16,659 nt of DNA from Bacteroidales bacterium. GTDB lineage: Bacteria; Bacteroidota; Bacteroidia; Bacteroidales; UBA932. The stretch covers positions 1 to 16,659 of the forward strand of contig JAGDBY010000094.1 of assembly GCA_017958765.1 (NCBI GenBank). The letters run 5' to 3'. Made by a program: the position numbers and the translations under genes. The notes beneath the pieces are model-generated. The model ran no database searches, was not told the DNA's origin, and was given only the letters and a program-made list of their open reading frames with translations. Below are positions 6,941-14,965 of the stretch, piece after piece (within the stretch, counting starts at the first letter, position 1; each line of letters begins with the position of its first letter).

Positions 6941-9751
6941 ATGTCACTAAACTTTGCAGACAGACACAACGGACCTCGCGAGCGTCAGATTGAACAGATG
7001 CTGGCAGTCCTTGGCGTCAAATCAATGGACGAATTAGTCCGTCAGACCGTGCCCGAAGACATTCTCCTGGAGAAACCGCTCCCCCTCGGGAAAGCTATGA
7101 AAGAGCACGAGTACATTTCAGAACTGAAGAAGATAGCAGCCAAAAACAAGAATTTCCGCTCTATGATCGGAATGGGTTTTTACGGTACGGCTTCTCCGGC
7201 GGTAATCACCCGCAATATTTTTGAGAATCCTTCTTGGTACACCTCTTACACACCGTATCAGGCTGAGATTTCACAGGGCCGCCTGGAAGCTCTTTTCATC
7301 TTCCAGACAATGATCTCTTCTCTGACAGGTTTCGGCCTGTCCAACTGCTCTATGCTGGATGATGCAACGGCAGCTGCCGAGGCTATGAGAATGCTCTACA
7401 ACCTGCGCTCAAGAGACGCCGTAAAAGAGGGCCGCAACGTTTTCTTCGTTGACAAAAATGTGTTCCCTCAGGTACTGTCTGTAATCGAGACCAGATCGAG
7501 AGGCCTCGGGATCGAGGTTGTAGTGGGGAGTTATGCCGATTTCAAATTCGACAGCAAGTGCTTCGGAGCTTTCGTTCAATTCCCTGCCGCTAACGGCGAA
7601 GTTCGCGACTACACCGCTTTCTGCGATGCAGCTCACGCTGCCGGAGCCCTCGTTGCAGCTTACTGCGACCTGCTGGCCCTTGCCCTTTACGCCGAGCCTG
7701 CAAGTTGGGGAGCTGACGTCGCTGTCGGCACCGCCCAGAGATTCGGTCTCCCGATGGGATTCGGCGGACCTACAGCCGGATTTATGGCATCCAAGGATGA
7801 ATACAAGAGACAGCTTCCGGGCAGAATCATCGGAGCCTCCGTTGACAGACTCGGAAACACTGCATACAGACTTGCCCTCCAGACTAGAGAGCAGCACATC
7901 AAACGCGAGCACGCTACTTCAAATATCTGTACAGCCACCGCTTTGATGGCCACAATGACCGGAATGTTCGCCGTATGGCACGGACCGGACGGTATCAAGT
8001 CAATCGCTCAGAATGCTTACAAGCACGCTCACAGAGTGTCAACGGCACTCAAAACAAAGGGGTATAAACTTACAAGCGATTATTTCTTTGATACTATTGA
8101 AGTTACAGGCGTCAATGCTGCCGACGTCCGTGCACGCGCATTGGCCGCAGGACTCAATTTCTTCTATCCTGACGAGAACACCGTCAGAATCAGTTTCGAC
8201 GAGCTCTCTTGCTGCAAAGAGGACAAACTTATAGAAGAAGTCTTCCAGGCAGCCTGCGACTGCTGCGCCGATCAGACCGCTCCTGACTTTATGACCCGCA
8301 AAGGGGAGATTCTGACTGCTGAGGTATTCAACAGCTACCACTCAGAGACTGCGATGATGCGCTTTATCAAGAAGCTGGAGCGTCGCGACATCTCTCTCAC
8401 CCAGAGTATGATTCCTCTCGGATCCTGCACTATGAAGCTCAACGCTGCAGTCGAGATGCTTCCTCTCTCTTGGAGTGAATTCGGAAACGTTCACCCGTTC
8501 GCCCCTGCAGATCAGGCAGAGGGCACTTTGGAGGTTATAAAAGACCTCGAAAGAGACCTTGCAATAATCACCGGATTCGACGCCTGCTCACTTCAGCCTA
8601 ACAGCGGCGCAGCAGGTGAGTACGCCGGCCTTCTGACCATCCGCAACTACCTTCTTGCAAACGGTGGAGAGAACAGGAACGTGATGATTCTCCCTACATC
8701 CGCTCACGGTACAAACCCTGCTTCAGCCGCAATGGCCGGATTCCAGATCGAGCTTGTAGGCTGTGACGATAACGGCAACATCAAGGTGGACGAACTCCGT
8801 CAGAAAGCGGAAGCTGCAGGAAGCGCCCTTGCCGGAATAATGATCACCTATCCGTCAACCCACGGTGTATTCGAGGTCAAGATCAGAGAGATTGTGGACA
8901 TTATCCACAGCAACGGCGGTTTGGTATATATGGACGGTGACAATATGAACGCACAGTGCGGACTTACAAATCCGGGATTCATCGGAGCCGACGTATGCCA
9001 CCTGAATCTGCACAAGACTTTCGCAATGCCTCACGGCGGCGGCGGTCCGGGTGTCGGTCCTATCTGCTGCACAGCTAAACTGAAACCTTATCTCCCTGGA
9101 CACCCTGTTGTGGAAGAGTGCGGAGGCAAAGGGATTACCGCAGTTGCAGCCGCTCCTTACGGTTCTCCTCTGCTTCTCCCTATCACCCACGCTTACATCA
9201 AGCTTCTCGGTGAGGAAGGACTTCGCAAAACCACCGAGATTGCAATTCTCAATGCAAACTATATGTCGGCCCGCCTCTATCCTGAGCTCAAAACTCTCTA
9301 CACAGGCGCGACCGGACGTGTGGCTCACGAGTGCATCATCGACCTTAGAGAATTCAAAGCTACCTACGGCGTAGATGCAACAGACGTGGCAAAACGCCTT
9401 ATGGACTTCGGATTCCACGCTCCTACTCTGAGCTTCCCTGTTCACGAGACTCTTATGATAGAGCCTACCGAGAGCGAGCCGCTTGAGGAACTCGACAGAT
9501 TCATCGACACCCTCAAGTGCATCGTCAAAGAGTGTGAAGAGATTAAGAACGGCACCGCCGACCCTGAGGACAACGTGATCAAGATGTCTCCTCACACTGC
9601 AGACGAAGTTTGCTCTGACAGTTGGAATCACAAATACAGCCGCGAGAAAGCCGCCTTCCCTCTCGACTGGGTGCGTGAGAACAAATTCTGGCCTTTCGTT
9701 GCCCGCGTGGATAACGGATACGGTGACAGAAACTTGGTATCAAAGCTCTGA
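6941..9751 (+). CDS. gcvP: Glycine dehydrogenase (decarboxylating), fused P protein
   Basis: This PLP enzyme is the P protein of the glycine cleavage system. It decarboxylates glycine and passes the aminomethyl group to lipoyl-GcvH. Its 936 residues contain both halves that some bacteria split into gcvPA and gcvPB. The N-terminal half has GFYGTASPAVI (79-89) and WYTSYTPYQAEISQGRLEA (99-117). The catalytic half has IPLGSCTMKLN (491-501), SAHGTNPASAAMAG (587-600) and the PLP-lysine motif HLNLHKTF (687-694), with Lys692 as the Schiff-base residue. The glycine-rich loop PHGGGGPGVGP follows. gcvT and gcvH are not in the window, so the other subunits are encoded elsewhere. The 30-base upstream gap has no glycine riboswitch and no clear TAnnTTTG box; the gene may be read through from rodA. 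A strong terminator follows. Confidence 0.98.
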   Translation: MSLNFADRHNGPRERQIEQMLAVLGVKSMDELVRQTVPEDILLEKPLPLGKAMKEHEYISELKKIAAKNKNFRSMIGMGFYGTASPAVITRNIFENPSWYTSYTPYQAEISQGRLEALFIFQTMISSLTGFGLSNCSMLDDATAAAEAMRMLYNLRSRDAVKEGRNVFFVDKNVFPQVLSVIETRSRGLGIEVVVGSYADFKFDSKCFGAFVQFPAANGEVRDYTAFCDAAHAAGALVAAYCDLLALALYAEPASWGADVAVGTAQRFGLPMGFGGPTAGFMASKDEYKRQLPGRIIGASVDRLGNTAYRLALQTREQHIKREHATSNICTATALMATMTGMFAVWHGPDGIKSIAQNAYKHAHRVSTALKTKGYKLTSDYFFDTIEVTGVNAADVRARALAAGLNFFYPDENTVRISFDELSCCKEDKLIEEVFQAACDCCADQTAPDFMTRKGEILTAEVFNSYHSETAMMRFIKKLERRDISLTQSMIPLGSCTMKLNAAVEMLPLSWSEFGNVHPFAPADQAEGTLEVIKDLERDLAIITGFDACSLQPNSGAAGEYAGLLTIRNYLLANGGENRNVMILPTSAHGTNPASAAMAGFQIELVGCDDNGNIKVDELRQKAEAAGSALAGIMITYPSTHGVFEVKIREIVDIIHSNGGLVYMDGDNMNAQCGLTNPGFIGADVCHLNLHKTFAMPHGGGGPGVGPICCTAKLKPYLPGHPVVEECGGKGITAVAAAPYGSPLLLPITHAYIKLLGEEGLRKTTEIAILNANYMSARLYPELKTLYTGATGRVAHECIIDLREFKATYGVDATDVAKRLMDFGFHAPTLSFPVHETLMIEPTESEPLEELDRFIDTLKCIVKECEEIKNGTADPEDNVIKMSPHTADEVCSDSWNHKYSREKAAFPLDWVRENKFWPFVARVDNGYGDRNLVSKL

Positions 9752-9768
9752 GTATGAGCTTAAAATAG

Positions 9769-9794
9769 AAAAGGCCGGAGCGATCCGGCCTTTT
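9769..9794. terminator. Bidirectional intrinsic terminator between gcvP and pgk
   Basis: A perfect 11-base-pair inverted repeat, AAAAGGCCGGA / TCCGGCCTTTT, encloses the 4-base loop GCGA, which fits the stable GNRA tetraloop class. The A-run on one side and T-run on the other give a U-tract in either direction. It can therefore end both the rightward gcvP transcript and the leftward lgt-pgk transcript. It starts 17 bases after the gcvP stop and ends 20 bases before the pgk stop. Confidence 0.93.
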
Positions 9795-9814
9795 CTGTTA
9801 TCGGTAATCAGTAA

Positions 9815-11068
9815 TTATTCTCTGATAGCTGCAATACCCGGAAGGGTCTTACCCTCAAGGTACTCCAACATAGCGCCGCCGCCTGTAGAAACGTAGCTTA
9901 CCTTGTCTGCAAATCCCATCTGGGTTACAGCAGCAACTGAATCGCCACCGCCTACAAGAGTGAAGCAGCCTTTCTCGGTAGCCTCTGCAAGCATTGTAGC
10001 CATAAGCTTGGTACTGCCTGCAAATTTGTTAACCTCGAATACTCCGAGTGGACCGTTCCAAAGGATAGCCTTTGAACCCATGATCATATCTCTCCATTTC
10101 TCAACTGACTCGGTTGAAGCGTCGACACCCTCCCAACCGTCAGGGATATTGTCGTTAGGAACGATCTGGGTATTAGCATCCTCGCCGAATTTATCTGCAA
10201 CCATTACTGTTCTGTAGAGATCAAGGTCGATGCCTTTTGCCTTAGCCTTGGCCATAATAGCCTTTGCTACGTCGAGCTGGTCATCCTCGCAGATAGATTT
10301 TCCGATCTTACCGCCGAGAGCCTTGATGAAAGTGTAAACCATACCTCCGCAGATGATAAGGTTGTCAACTTTGTCGATGAGATTCTCGATGATAGCGATC
10401 TTAGAAGAAACTTTAGCGCCTCCGATGATAGCTGTAAGAGGACGCGGAGGGTTGTTGAGAACTGTATCGATAGCTTTGATTTCACCTTCCATCAAGTATC
10501 CGAACATCTTGTCGTTAGGGAAATAAGCGGCGATAAGGGCTGTAGATGCGTGTGCTCTGTGCGCTGTACCGAAAGCGTCGTTGATGTAGCAGTCTGCATA
10601 AGAAGCGAGCTTCTTTACGAATTCTTTCTGGCTCTCTATCACTTTAGCTTTGGCAGCTTTTTTCTCCTCGTCGGTAGCATCGTCTTTCAAACCTCTTGGC
10701 TTGCCCTCTTCCTCAGCATAGAATCTCAGATTCTCGAGAAGGAGAACGTCGCCAGGCTTCAAAGCGGCTGCCTGAGCGCCTGCGTTTGCGCAGTCATCAG
10801 CAAATTGAACTTTAGTGCCAAGAAGTTCTTCAACGCGGCCGATGATGTGTTTGAGAGAAAGTTTCTGGTCAACTCCTTTCGGACGGCCAAGGTGAGACAT
10901 GATGATCAGAGATCCGCCTTTCTCAAGAACTTTTTTCAAAGTAGGGATGGCAGCACGGATACGTGTATCGTCTGTAATCTCAAACTTTTCATTCAATGGA
11001 ACGTTAAAATCTACTCTTACTATGGCTTTCTTGCCACTAAAATCATAACTGGAAATGTTTTGTTGCAT
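9815..11068 (-). CDS. pgk: Phosphoglycerate kinase
   Basis: Pgk is the cytosolic glycolytic enzyme that transfers phosphate from 1,3-bisphosphoglycerate to ADP; it also runs backwards in gluconeogenesis. The 417 residues are normal for the family. Motifs in order are VRVDFNVP (17-24), DDTRI (33-37, substrate arginine), MSHLGRPKG (57-65), LLENLRFYAEEEGK (110-123), GGAKVSSK (216-223), the nucleotide-binding segment LWNGPLGVFE (336-345) and GGGDS (373-377). The C-terminal block STGGGAMLEYLEGK (394-407) closes it. The start ATG lies 22 bases after the lgt stop in an A/T-rich leader with no Shine-Dalgarno site. No TAnnTTTG promoter was seen in that gap, so pgk is probably cotranscribed with lgt. 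Transcription ends at the hairpin downstream. Confidence 0.98.
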   Translation of the reverse strand: MQQNISSYDFSGKKAIVRVDFNVPLNEKFEITDDTRIRAAIPTLKKVLEKGGSLIIMSHLGRPKGVDQKLSLKHIIGRVEELLGTKVQFADDCANAGAQAAALKPGDVLLLENLRFYAEEEGKPRGLKDDATDEEKKAAKAKVIESQKEFVKKLASYADCYINDAFGTAHRAHASTALIAAYFPNDKMFGYLMEGEIKAIDTVLNNPPRPLTAIIGGAKVSSKIAIIENLIDKVDNLIICGGMVYTFIKALGGKIGKSICEDDQLDVAKAIMAKAKAKGIDLDLYRTVMVADKFGEDANTQIVPNDNIPDGWEGVDASTESVEKWRDMIMGSKAILWNGPLGVFEVNKFAGSTKLMATMLAEATEKGCFTLVGGGDSVAAVTQMGFADKVSYVSTGGGAMLEYLEGKTLPGIAAIRE

Positions 11069-11090
11069 TTTATTGTATAATGTTAATTTA

Positions 11091-12035
11091 TTATTCTAAT
11101 CCCGATGCCTTGCGCTTAGCCCTGGACATCCTCTGTGTCTTGTCAAGAGTCTTTTTCTCCTTCTCCGCCGCCGGCTTTGCCACAACGTAGGCAGGCTGTT
11201 TCTTTCTGTAACTGTAGATGAGGATCAAAACGCCCACCAAGATGAAAGGGATGCTCAGCAGCTGTCCCATATTCAACGTCATCCCCTGCTCGAAAGCCAC
11301 CTGGTCATTCTTGATGAATTCTATGATGAACCTCATACCGAAAAGGACGATGAAGAAGACTCCGAAAATCCACCCTCTGTAAATCTTGTCGAGCTTCTTG
11401 TTGTACACCCAAAGGAGGAACAGCCCCAGAATCAGATATGAGAGCGCCTCGTAGATCTGAGTCGGGTGGCAGGCTACTCCGTCCGGAGGATATACAGCCG
11501 GGCCGTAAGTATTCACCCATTCGTAAGAACGGAGGAACTTGAATCCCCAAGGGAGGCTTGTCGGACCTCCGAATATTTCAGAATTGAACAGGTTGCCCAG
11601 ACGGATGAACATACCGGCGAAGCAGACGCATATCACAAACCGGTCGAATACCCAGAGGGCGTCGAACCCGTTAGGCTTTCCGTATTTTGATGCATAGTAG
11701 AAGATACAGATAATCAGGGCGATAGCTCCTCCGTGACTTGCCAGACCTCCTTCCCACACTTTGAGAATCTCAACCGGATGCGACAGATAATACTGCGGCT
11801 CGTAGAACAGGCAGTGCCCCAGGCGGGCGCCCACTATCGTACCTAACAGCGCGATGTAAAGAAGCGGCTCCAGAAGGGCTGTATCGACACCTTCTCTTTT
11901 GTAGAAGCGCTCCATCAGATAATATCCCAAAGGTAACCCGGCTATAAACAGCAGAGAATAATAACGGAGGGCCACAGGACCCAGCTTTACTATTATCGGA
12001 TTTACGTCCCAGACGATGGATAAAAAGGATTGCAT
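11091..12035 (-). CDS. lgt: Phosphatidylglycerol--prolipoprotein diacylglyceryl transferase
   Basis: Lgt moves diacylglyceryl from phosphatidylglycerol onto the lipobox cysteine of prolipoproteins, the first step of lipoprotein maturation in the inner membrane. The start is taken at the ATG at 12035, giving 314 residues. The in-frame codon at 12038 is TTG and sits directly before it. Numbering from the ATG, the protein is polytopic and shows the catalytic-loop histidine in SHGGAIA (His101). The Lgt signature GMFIRLGNLFNSEIFG is at 141-156, with Arg145 the likely essential arginine. CHPTQIYEAL lies at 189-198 and GMRFIIEF at 233-240, with the second conserved arginine at 235. The C-terminal 35 or so residues form a lysine/arginine-rich cytoplasmic tail beyond the family core. 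It is the first gene of an apparent lgt-pgk unit. Confidence 0.96.
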   Translation of the reverse strand: MQSFLSIVWDVNPIIVKLGPVALRYYSLLFIAGLPLGYYLMERFYKREGVDTALLEPLLYIALLGTIVGARLGHCLFYEPQYYLSHPVEILKVWEGGLASHGGAIALIICIFYYASKYGKPNGFDALWVFDRFVICVCFAGMFIRLGNLFNSEIFGGPTSLPWGFKFLRSYEWVNTYGPAVYPPDGVACHPTQIYEALSYLILGLFLLWVYNKKLDKIYRGWIFGVFFIVLFGMRFIIEFIKNDQVAFEQGMTLNMGQLLSIPFILVGVLILIYSYRKKQPAYVVAKPAAEKEKKTLDKTQRMSRAKRKASGLE

Positions 12036-12054
12036 CAAAGCGCTGAATTTTCAA

Positions 12055-12085
12055 TTTGCAAAAGTAATTATTTTTATTATCTTTA
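12055..12085 (+). promoter_or_regulatory. Bacteroidota promoter for the methyltransferase gene
   Basis: The -33 element TTTG (12055-12058) and a -7 box TATCTTTA (12078-12085, 7 of 8 bases as consensus; last base A not G) are separated by 19 bases, the usual Bacteroidota spacing. The predicted transcript begins near 12092, about 17 bases before the ATG at 12109. The -33 element directly abuts the lgt -7 box on the opposite strand. Confidence 0.6.
12059..12066 (-). promoter_or_regulatory. Bacteroidota -7 box for lgt-pgk
   Basis: On the minus strand the sequence reads TACTTTTG, a full match to TAnnTTTG. It lies 23 bases upstream of the lgt ATG, leaving a leader of about 17 bases. No good TTTG -33 element was seen at the expected spacing, and that position coincides with the promoter of the methyltransferase gene on the other strand. 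Confidence 0.55.
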
Positions 12086-12108
12086 ATGTTCTTATATAAA
12101 GATTATTT

Positions 12109-13035
12109 ATGTTAATAGAGAAACCGTCTTCCCTTTGGAAAGATTACGAATTGATTGACAGCGGAGATTTCTCGAAATTAGAGAGATTCGGCAAGTACAT
12201 AATGATCCGCCCTGAGCCTAAAGCGCTGTGGCACAAGAGCATGTCAGACAGCGAGTGGCTTAAGTCAGCCCACACCGAGTTTAAGCCCGGAGCAGGATTC
12301 GGCAAAGCGGGAAAAGAGGATTCCGGCTCCTGGAATATGCTCTCAAAGATGCAGGAGCAGTGGGTTATCGAGTACGGCGCCGTACCTTTCAGTCTCAGAC
12401 TGGGACTGACCTCTTTCAAACACGTCGGAGTATTCCCTGAACAGGCCCCTAACTGGGACTACATCTATAGAGTCACAAAACAGTGCGCAGCAAAGAATGC
12501 CGACGGGGTAAAGCCGAAGGTGCTTAATCTGTTCGCCTACACCGGAGCAGCCTCTCTCGCCGCCCGCGCCGCCGGAGCCGACGTGACTCACCTCGATTCT
12601 GTAAAACAGGTGGTCACCTGGGCCAGGACCAATATGGAGCTCAGCCATCTGGACGGAATAAGGTGGATTGTCGAAGACGCTCTCAAGTTCGTGAAAAGAG
12701 AGGTCAGAAGAGGGAATACCTACCAGGGGATAATTCTCGATCCGCCGGCGTACGGACACGGTCCCGACGGGGAGAAATGGAAACTGGACGAGTGCCTGTT
12801 CGAACTTTTGACAGGGGTAGCCAAGCTGCTCGCCCCTAAGAACAGCTTTATGGTGCTCAATCTCTATTCTAACGGATATTCTGCAGTGCTGGCCGACACT
12901 CTGGTCAGAAGCGCGTTCGGCTTCGACAGGGGGCTGCCGAAGGGGACATCTCTCGACTACGGGGAGTTGGTGCTTGAAGACCGGTTCGGAAAGGCTCTTC
13001 CTCTGAGCGTATTCTCCCGTCTGGCCAGGGACTAA
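12109..13035 (+). CDS. Class I SAM-dependent methyltransferase, COG1092/RlmI-like
   Basis: This 308-residue protein has a Rossmann-type methyltransferase domain in its C-terminal half. Motif I is VLNLFAYTGAASLAA (138-152); the SAM-ribose acidic residue is in HLDSVKQ (161-167); motif IV is DPPAYGHG (211-218). The segment GVFPEQAPNW (107-116) and the DPPxYG motif are typical of COG1092 proteins, which include 23S rRNA cytosine methyltransferases. No N-terminal PUA domain like that of E. coli RlmI is apparent; the N-terminal 100 residues are instead a short beta-rich module I cannot name. The most likely substrate is RNA, but the target base is not determinable from sequence. Its neighbours miaA, smpB and frr also act in translation. 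The stop overlaps the convergent miaA stop by 4 bases. Confidence 0.85.
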   Translation: MLIEKPSSLWKDYELIDSGDFSKLERFGKYIMIRPEPKALWHKSMSDSEWLKSAHTEFKPGAGFGKAGKEDSGSWNMLSKMQEQWVIEYGAVPFSLRLGLTSFKHVGVFPEQAPNWDYIYRVTKQCAAKNADGVKPKVLNLFAYTGAASLAARAAGADVTHLDSVKQVVTWARTNMELSHLDGIRWIVEDALKFVKREVRRGNTYQGIILDPPAYGHGPDGEKWKLDECLFELLTGVAKLLAPKNSFMVLNLYSNGYSAVLADTLVRSAFGFDRGLPKGTSLDYGELVLEDRFGKALPLSVFSRLARD

Positions 13036-13889
13036 TTCTTTATCCACTCAATCTCTATCCCCCTGCGTTCCATTCCGCGGAACCAGGTCATCTGCCGTTT
13101 TGCAAACTGATGAATCGCGGTACGGAGATTGTCCCGCATCTGACTGTAGCTCAGAACACCTGTAAGATAGAGGGTTACGAATTTATACTCCAACCCGTAA
13201 TAGATCAGGTCGGCGGCCGGAATGCCACTGTCAAGCAGCCTCTCAACCTCCTCCACCATCCCCTCTTTAAGCCTTGCGTCAAGGCGTCTGTCGATACGGG
13301 CGTTACGCTCATCCCTGTCAACTGAGATCCCTATGTACTTTGTCTTTTTAGGCAGAAACGCGCTGCGCACTACCGGGTGCTCCGATTCGTAGATTGCTAT
13401 CTCGAGGGCCCGGATGAGCCTCTTGCGGGTATCGTAGTCGGTGGAGTTGTGAAGACTCTTCAAAGAGGCGAGCCTCTCAATGAGCTGTTCGTCGCTCTGC
13501 TGCTCCAACTCTTTCCTCAGAGCAGGGTTCGGGGGCACTTCGGGGAGAGAATAGCCGCAGGTGGCCGCTTCAATGTAGAGACCGCTTCCGCCGCACAGGA
13601 CAGCCCTTTTTCCCCGTTCGATTATCGACTTATACGCCTTCTCAAAATCCCGCTGGTACTCGAAGATATTGTACTTGGTGCCGGCATCCACGATGTCTAT
13701 CAGGTGATATGGGACCTCACCGTACTCCGAGAGGTCTTTGCCGGTCCCGATATCCATCCCGCGATACACCTGACGGGAATCCGCAGAGAGTATTTCAGCG
13801 CCGATTTCCCTCGCCAGCTGTACTGCGTAACGGGTTTTGCCCGATGCCGTCGGGCCGAGAATGCATATCAGGTCGTATTCTTCGTACAT
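13032..13889 (-). CDS. miaA: tRNA dimethylallyltransferase, divergent Bacteroidota type
   Basis: MiaA adds a dimethylallyl group to A37 of tRNAs that read codons starting with U. The 285 residues have the P-loop GPTASGKT (12-19), SADSRQVYRGMDIGTGKD (35-52) containing the likely catalytic Asp37, and GGSGLY (100-105), where canonical enzymes have GGTxLY. DTRKRLIRALEIA lies at 153-165 and AKRQMTWFR at 263-271. It departs from the canonical type: IGTAKP is IGTGKD, the usual GYR/GYK motif is replaced by YYGLEYKF (230-237), and the TRxxAKRQ arginine position reads AIHQFAKRQ. I recall Bacteroides genomes carrying two miaA genes, one of this form; that is memory, not checked. The start is fixed because no other start codon precedes the P-loop. 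It is convergent with the methyltransferase (CTAA overlap). Confidence 0.93.
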   Translation of the reverse strand: MYEEYDLICILGPTASGKTRYAVQLAREIGAEILSADSRQVYRGMDIGTGKDLSEYGEVPYHLIDIVDAGTKYNIFEYQRDFEKAYKSIIERGKRAVLCGGSGLYIEAATCGYSLPEVPPNPALRKELEQQSDEQLIERLASLKSLHNSTDYDTRKRLIRALEIAIYESEHPVVRSAFLPKKTKYIGISVDRDERNARIDRRLDARLKEGMVEEVERLLDSGIPAADLIYYGLEYKFVTLYLTGVLSYSQMRDNLRTAIHQFAKRQMTWFRGMERRGIEIEWIKN

Positions 13890-13893
13890 ACAA

Positions 13894-13901
13894 CAAAGTT
13901 A
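13894..13901 (-). promoter_or_regulatory. Bacteroidota -7 box for miaA, very close to the start codon
   Basis: The minus strand reads TAACTTTG, a full TAnnTTTG match, ending only 4 bases before the miaA ATG (13889). If used, transcription would begin at or immediately before the start codon, giving a leaderless or near-leaderless mRNA. No TTTG -33 element was seen at the expected position. Confidence 0.5.
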
Positions 13902-13921
13902 TAAAATACAGCGAATAATGC

Positions 13922-13929
13922 TATCTTTG
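13922..13929 (+). promoter_or_regulatory. Bacteroidota -7 box for smpB
   Basis: TATCTTTG is a perfect match to TAnnTTTG. The predicted start of transcription is near 13936, about 14 bases before the smpB ATG. The -33 region (about 13898-13901, GTTA) is weak and overlaps the miaA -7 box on the other strand. Confidence 0.6.
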
Positions 13930-13949
13930 TCGCACAACTCACCCGAATT

Positions 13950-14399
13950 ATGCCTAAGGCAAAGAGCAAAATAGAGATAAAAAACAAGAAGGCTTCGTTT
14001 GAGTACGAGTTTCTCGAGCACTTCACTGCCGGAATCGTCCTGAGCGGAACCGAGATCAAGTCCATAAGGGCCGGAAAGGCATCCCTCGTGGACAGCTACT
14101 GCTATTTTGTAGGGGGAGAACTCTTTGTAAAGAATATGAACGTCTCGGAGTACTGGTGGGGAACAGTCAACCGCCACGACCCCAGACGGGACCGCAAGCT
14201 TCTTCTCAACAAAAGAGAGCTTCGCAAACTGCAGAGGGCTGTAAAAGAAAAGGGCCTGACGATAGTCGCCACGCGCCTTTTTATTTCCGATAACGGTTAT
14301 GCCAAACTGAACATCGCCCTTGCCAAAGGAAAACGCGAGTTTGACAAGAGGGAGAGCATAAAAGAGAAAGATATGCGCAGATACAGCCCCGAGAGCTAA
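13950..14399 (+). CDS. smpB: SsrA-binding protein SmpB
   Basis: SmpB binds tmRNA and delivers it to stalled ribosomes for trans-translation, releasing them and tagging the nascent peptide. The 149 residues match the family. Conserved blocks are the lysine-rich N-terminus, SGTEIKSIRAGKASLVDSY (32-50), the RNA-binding HDPRRDRKLLLNKREL, and the C-terminal LAKGKREFDKRESIKEKD. The basic tail that enters the mRNA channel follows and ends RRYSPES. The ATG at 13950 lies a short distance behind a perfect -7 box. The stop overlaps the convergent frr stop by 4 bases (CTAA). The tmRNA gene ssrA was not recognised in this window. Confidence 0.97.
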   Translation: MPKAKSKIEIKNKKASFEYEFLEHFTAGIVLSGTEIKSIRAGKASLVDSYCYFVGGELFVKNMNVSEYWWGTVNRHDPRRDRKLLLNKRELRKLQRAVKEKGLTIVATRLFISDNGYAKLNIALAKGKREFDKRESIKEKDMRRYSPES

Positions 14400-14959
14400 A
14401 CTGTCATTATTTCTTTCTCCTTTGCAGCCAACACCTCGTCAATCTTCTTAGAGAAATTGTCAGTGTCTTTCTGAACCAACCCTTCGTCGTCTTTCTCCAC
14501 ATCCTCAGGAAGACCCTCCTTCTGAAGTTTCTTCAATGCTTCGATAGCGTCTCTGCGGGCGTTTCTCACACTTACTTTGGCAATCTCACTCGCTGCCTTA
14601 GCCTTTTTAACAAGTTCTTTACGGCGTTCCTCAGTCAATGCAGGAATCTGAATACGGATCATCTCGCCGTTATTCTGCGGGGTGAAGCCTAAGTTGGCAT
14701 CCATAATAGCCTTCTCGATAGGGGCTATCATATTCTTCTCCCAAGGCTGGATGAGCATAGTCTTGGCATCGGGAGTGTTGATGCTGGCTACCTGCGGAAT
14801 CGGAGTAGGATTACCGTAATAATTCACCATAACGTTGTTAAACACTGCGGGATTGGCCTTGCCGGCACGGTAGGTTTTCAACTCCTCCTCGAAGTGGGCA
14901 ATAGCATCCTCCATCTTCTTCTTCCCTGCAGCTATAACTTCTTGCGCTTTTTCTATCAT
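14396..14959 (-). CDS. frr: Ribosome recycling factor
   Basis: RRF, with EF-G, splits post-termination ribosomes into subunits. The 187 residues are the standard length. Family features visible are the N-terminal helix with the TYRAGKANPAVF motif (29-40), YYGNPTPIPQVASINTPDA in domain II (47-65), IQPWEKNMI (70-78), PALTEERRKELVKKAK (106-121) and VRNARRDAIEALKK (131-144). The start ATG is 6 bases behind the pyrH stop, so pyrH-frr forms one transcription unit, a widespread arrangement. The 3' end shares CTAA with the convergent smpB. No hairpin terminator is visible at the junction. Confidence 0.98.
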   Translation of the reverse strand: MIEKAQEVIAAGKKKMEDAIAHFEEELKTYRAGKANPAVFNNVMVNYYGNPTPIPQVASINTPDAKTMLIQPWEKNMIAPIEKAIMDANLGFTPQNNGEMIRIQIPALTEERRKELVKKAKAASEIAKVSVRNARRDAIEALKKLQKEGLPEDVEKDDEGLVQKDTDNFSKKIDEVLAAKEKEIMTV

Positions 14960-14965
14960 ATTAAT

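Noticed and set aside
8855..9631. Minus-strand open frame of 258 codons opposite gcvP
   Set aside because: Shadow of gcvP codon bias; the translation has no recognisable motif and the plus-strand protein contains the PLP site here.
12036..12038. TTG start codon for lgt
   Set aside because: An ATG follows immediately and nothing favours the TTG; 12035 is the simpler start.
12343..13047. Minus-strand open frame opposite the methyltransferase gene
   Set aside because: Antisense to motif I and DPPAYG of a convincing enzyme; no family resemblance.
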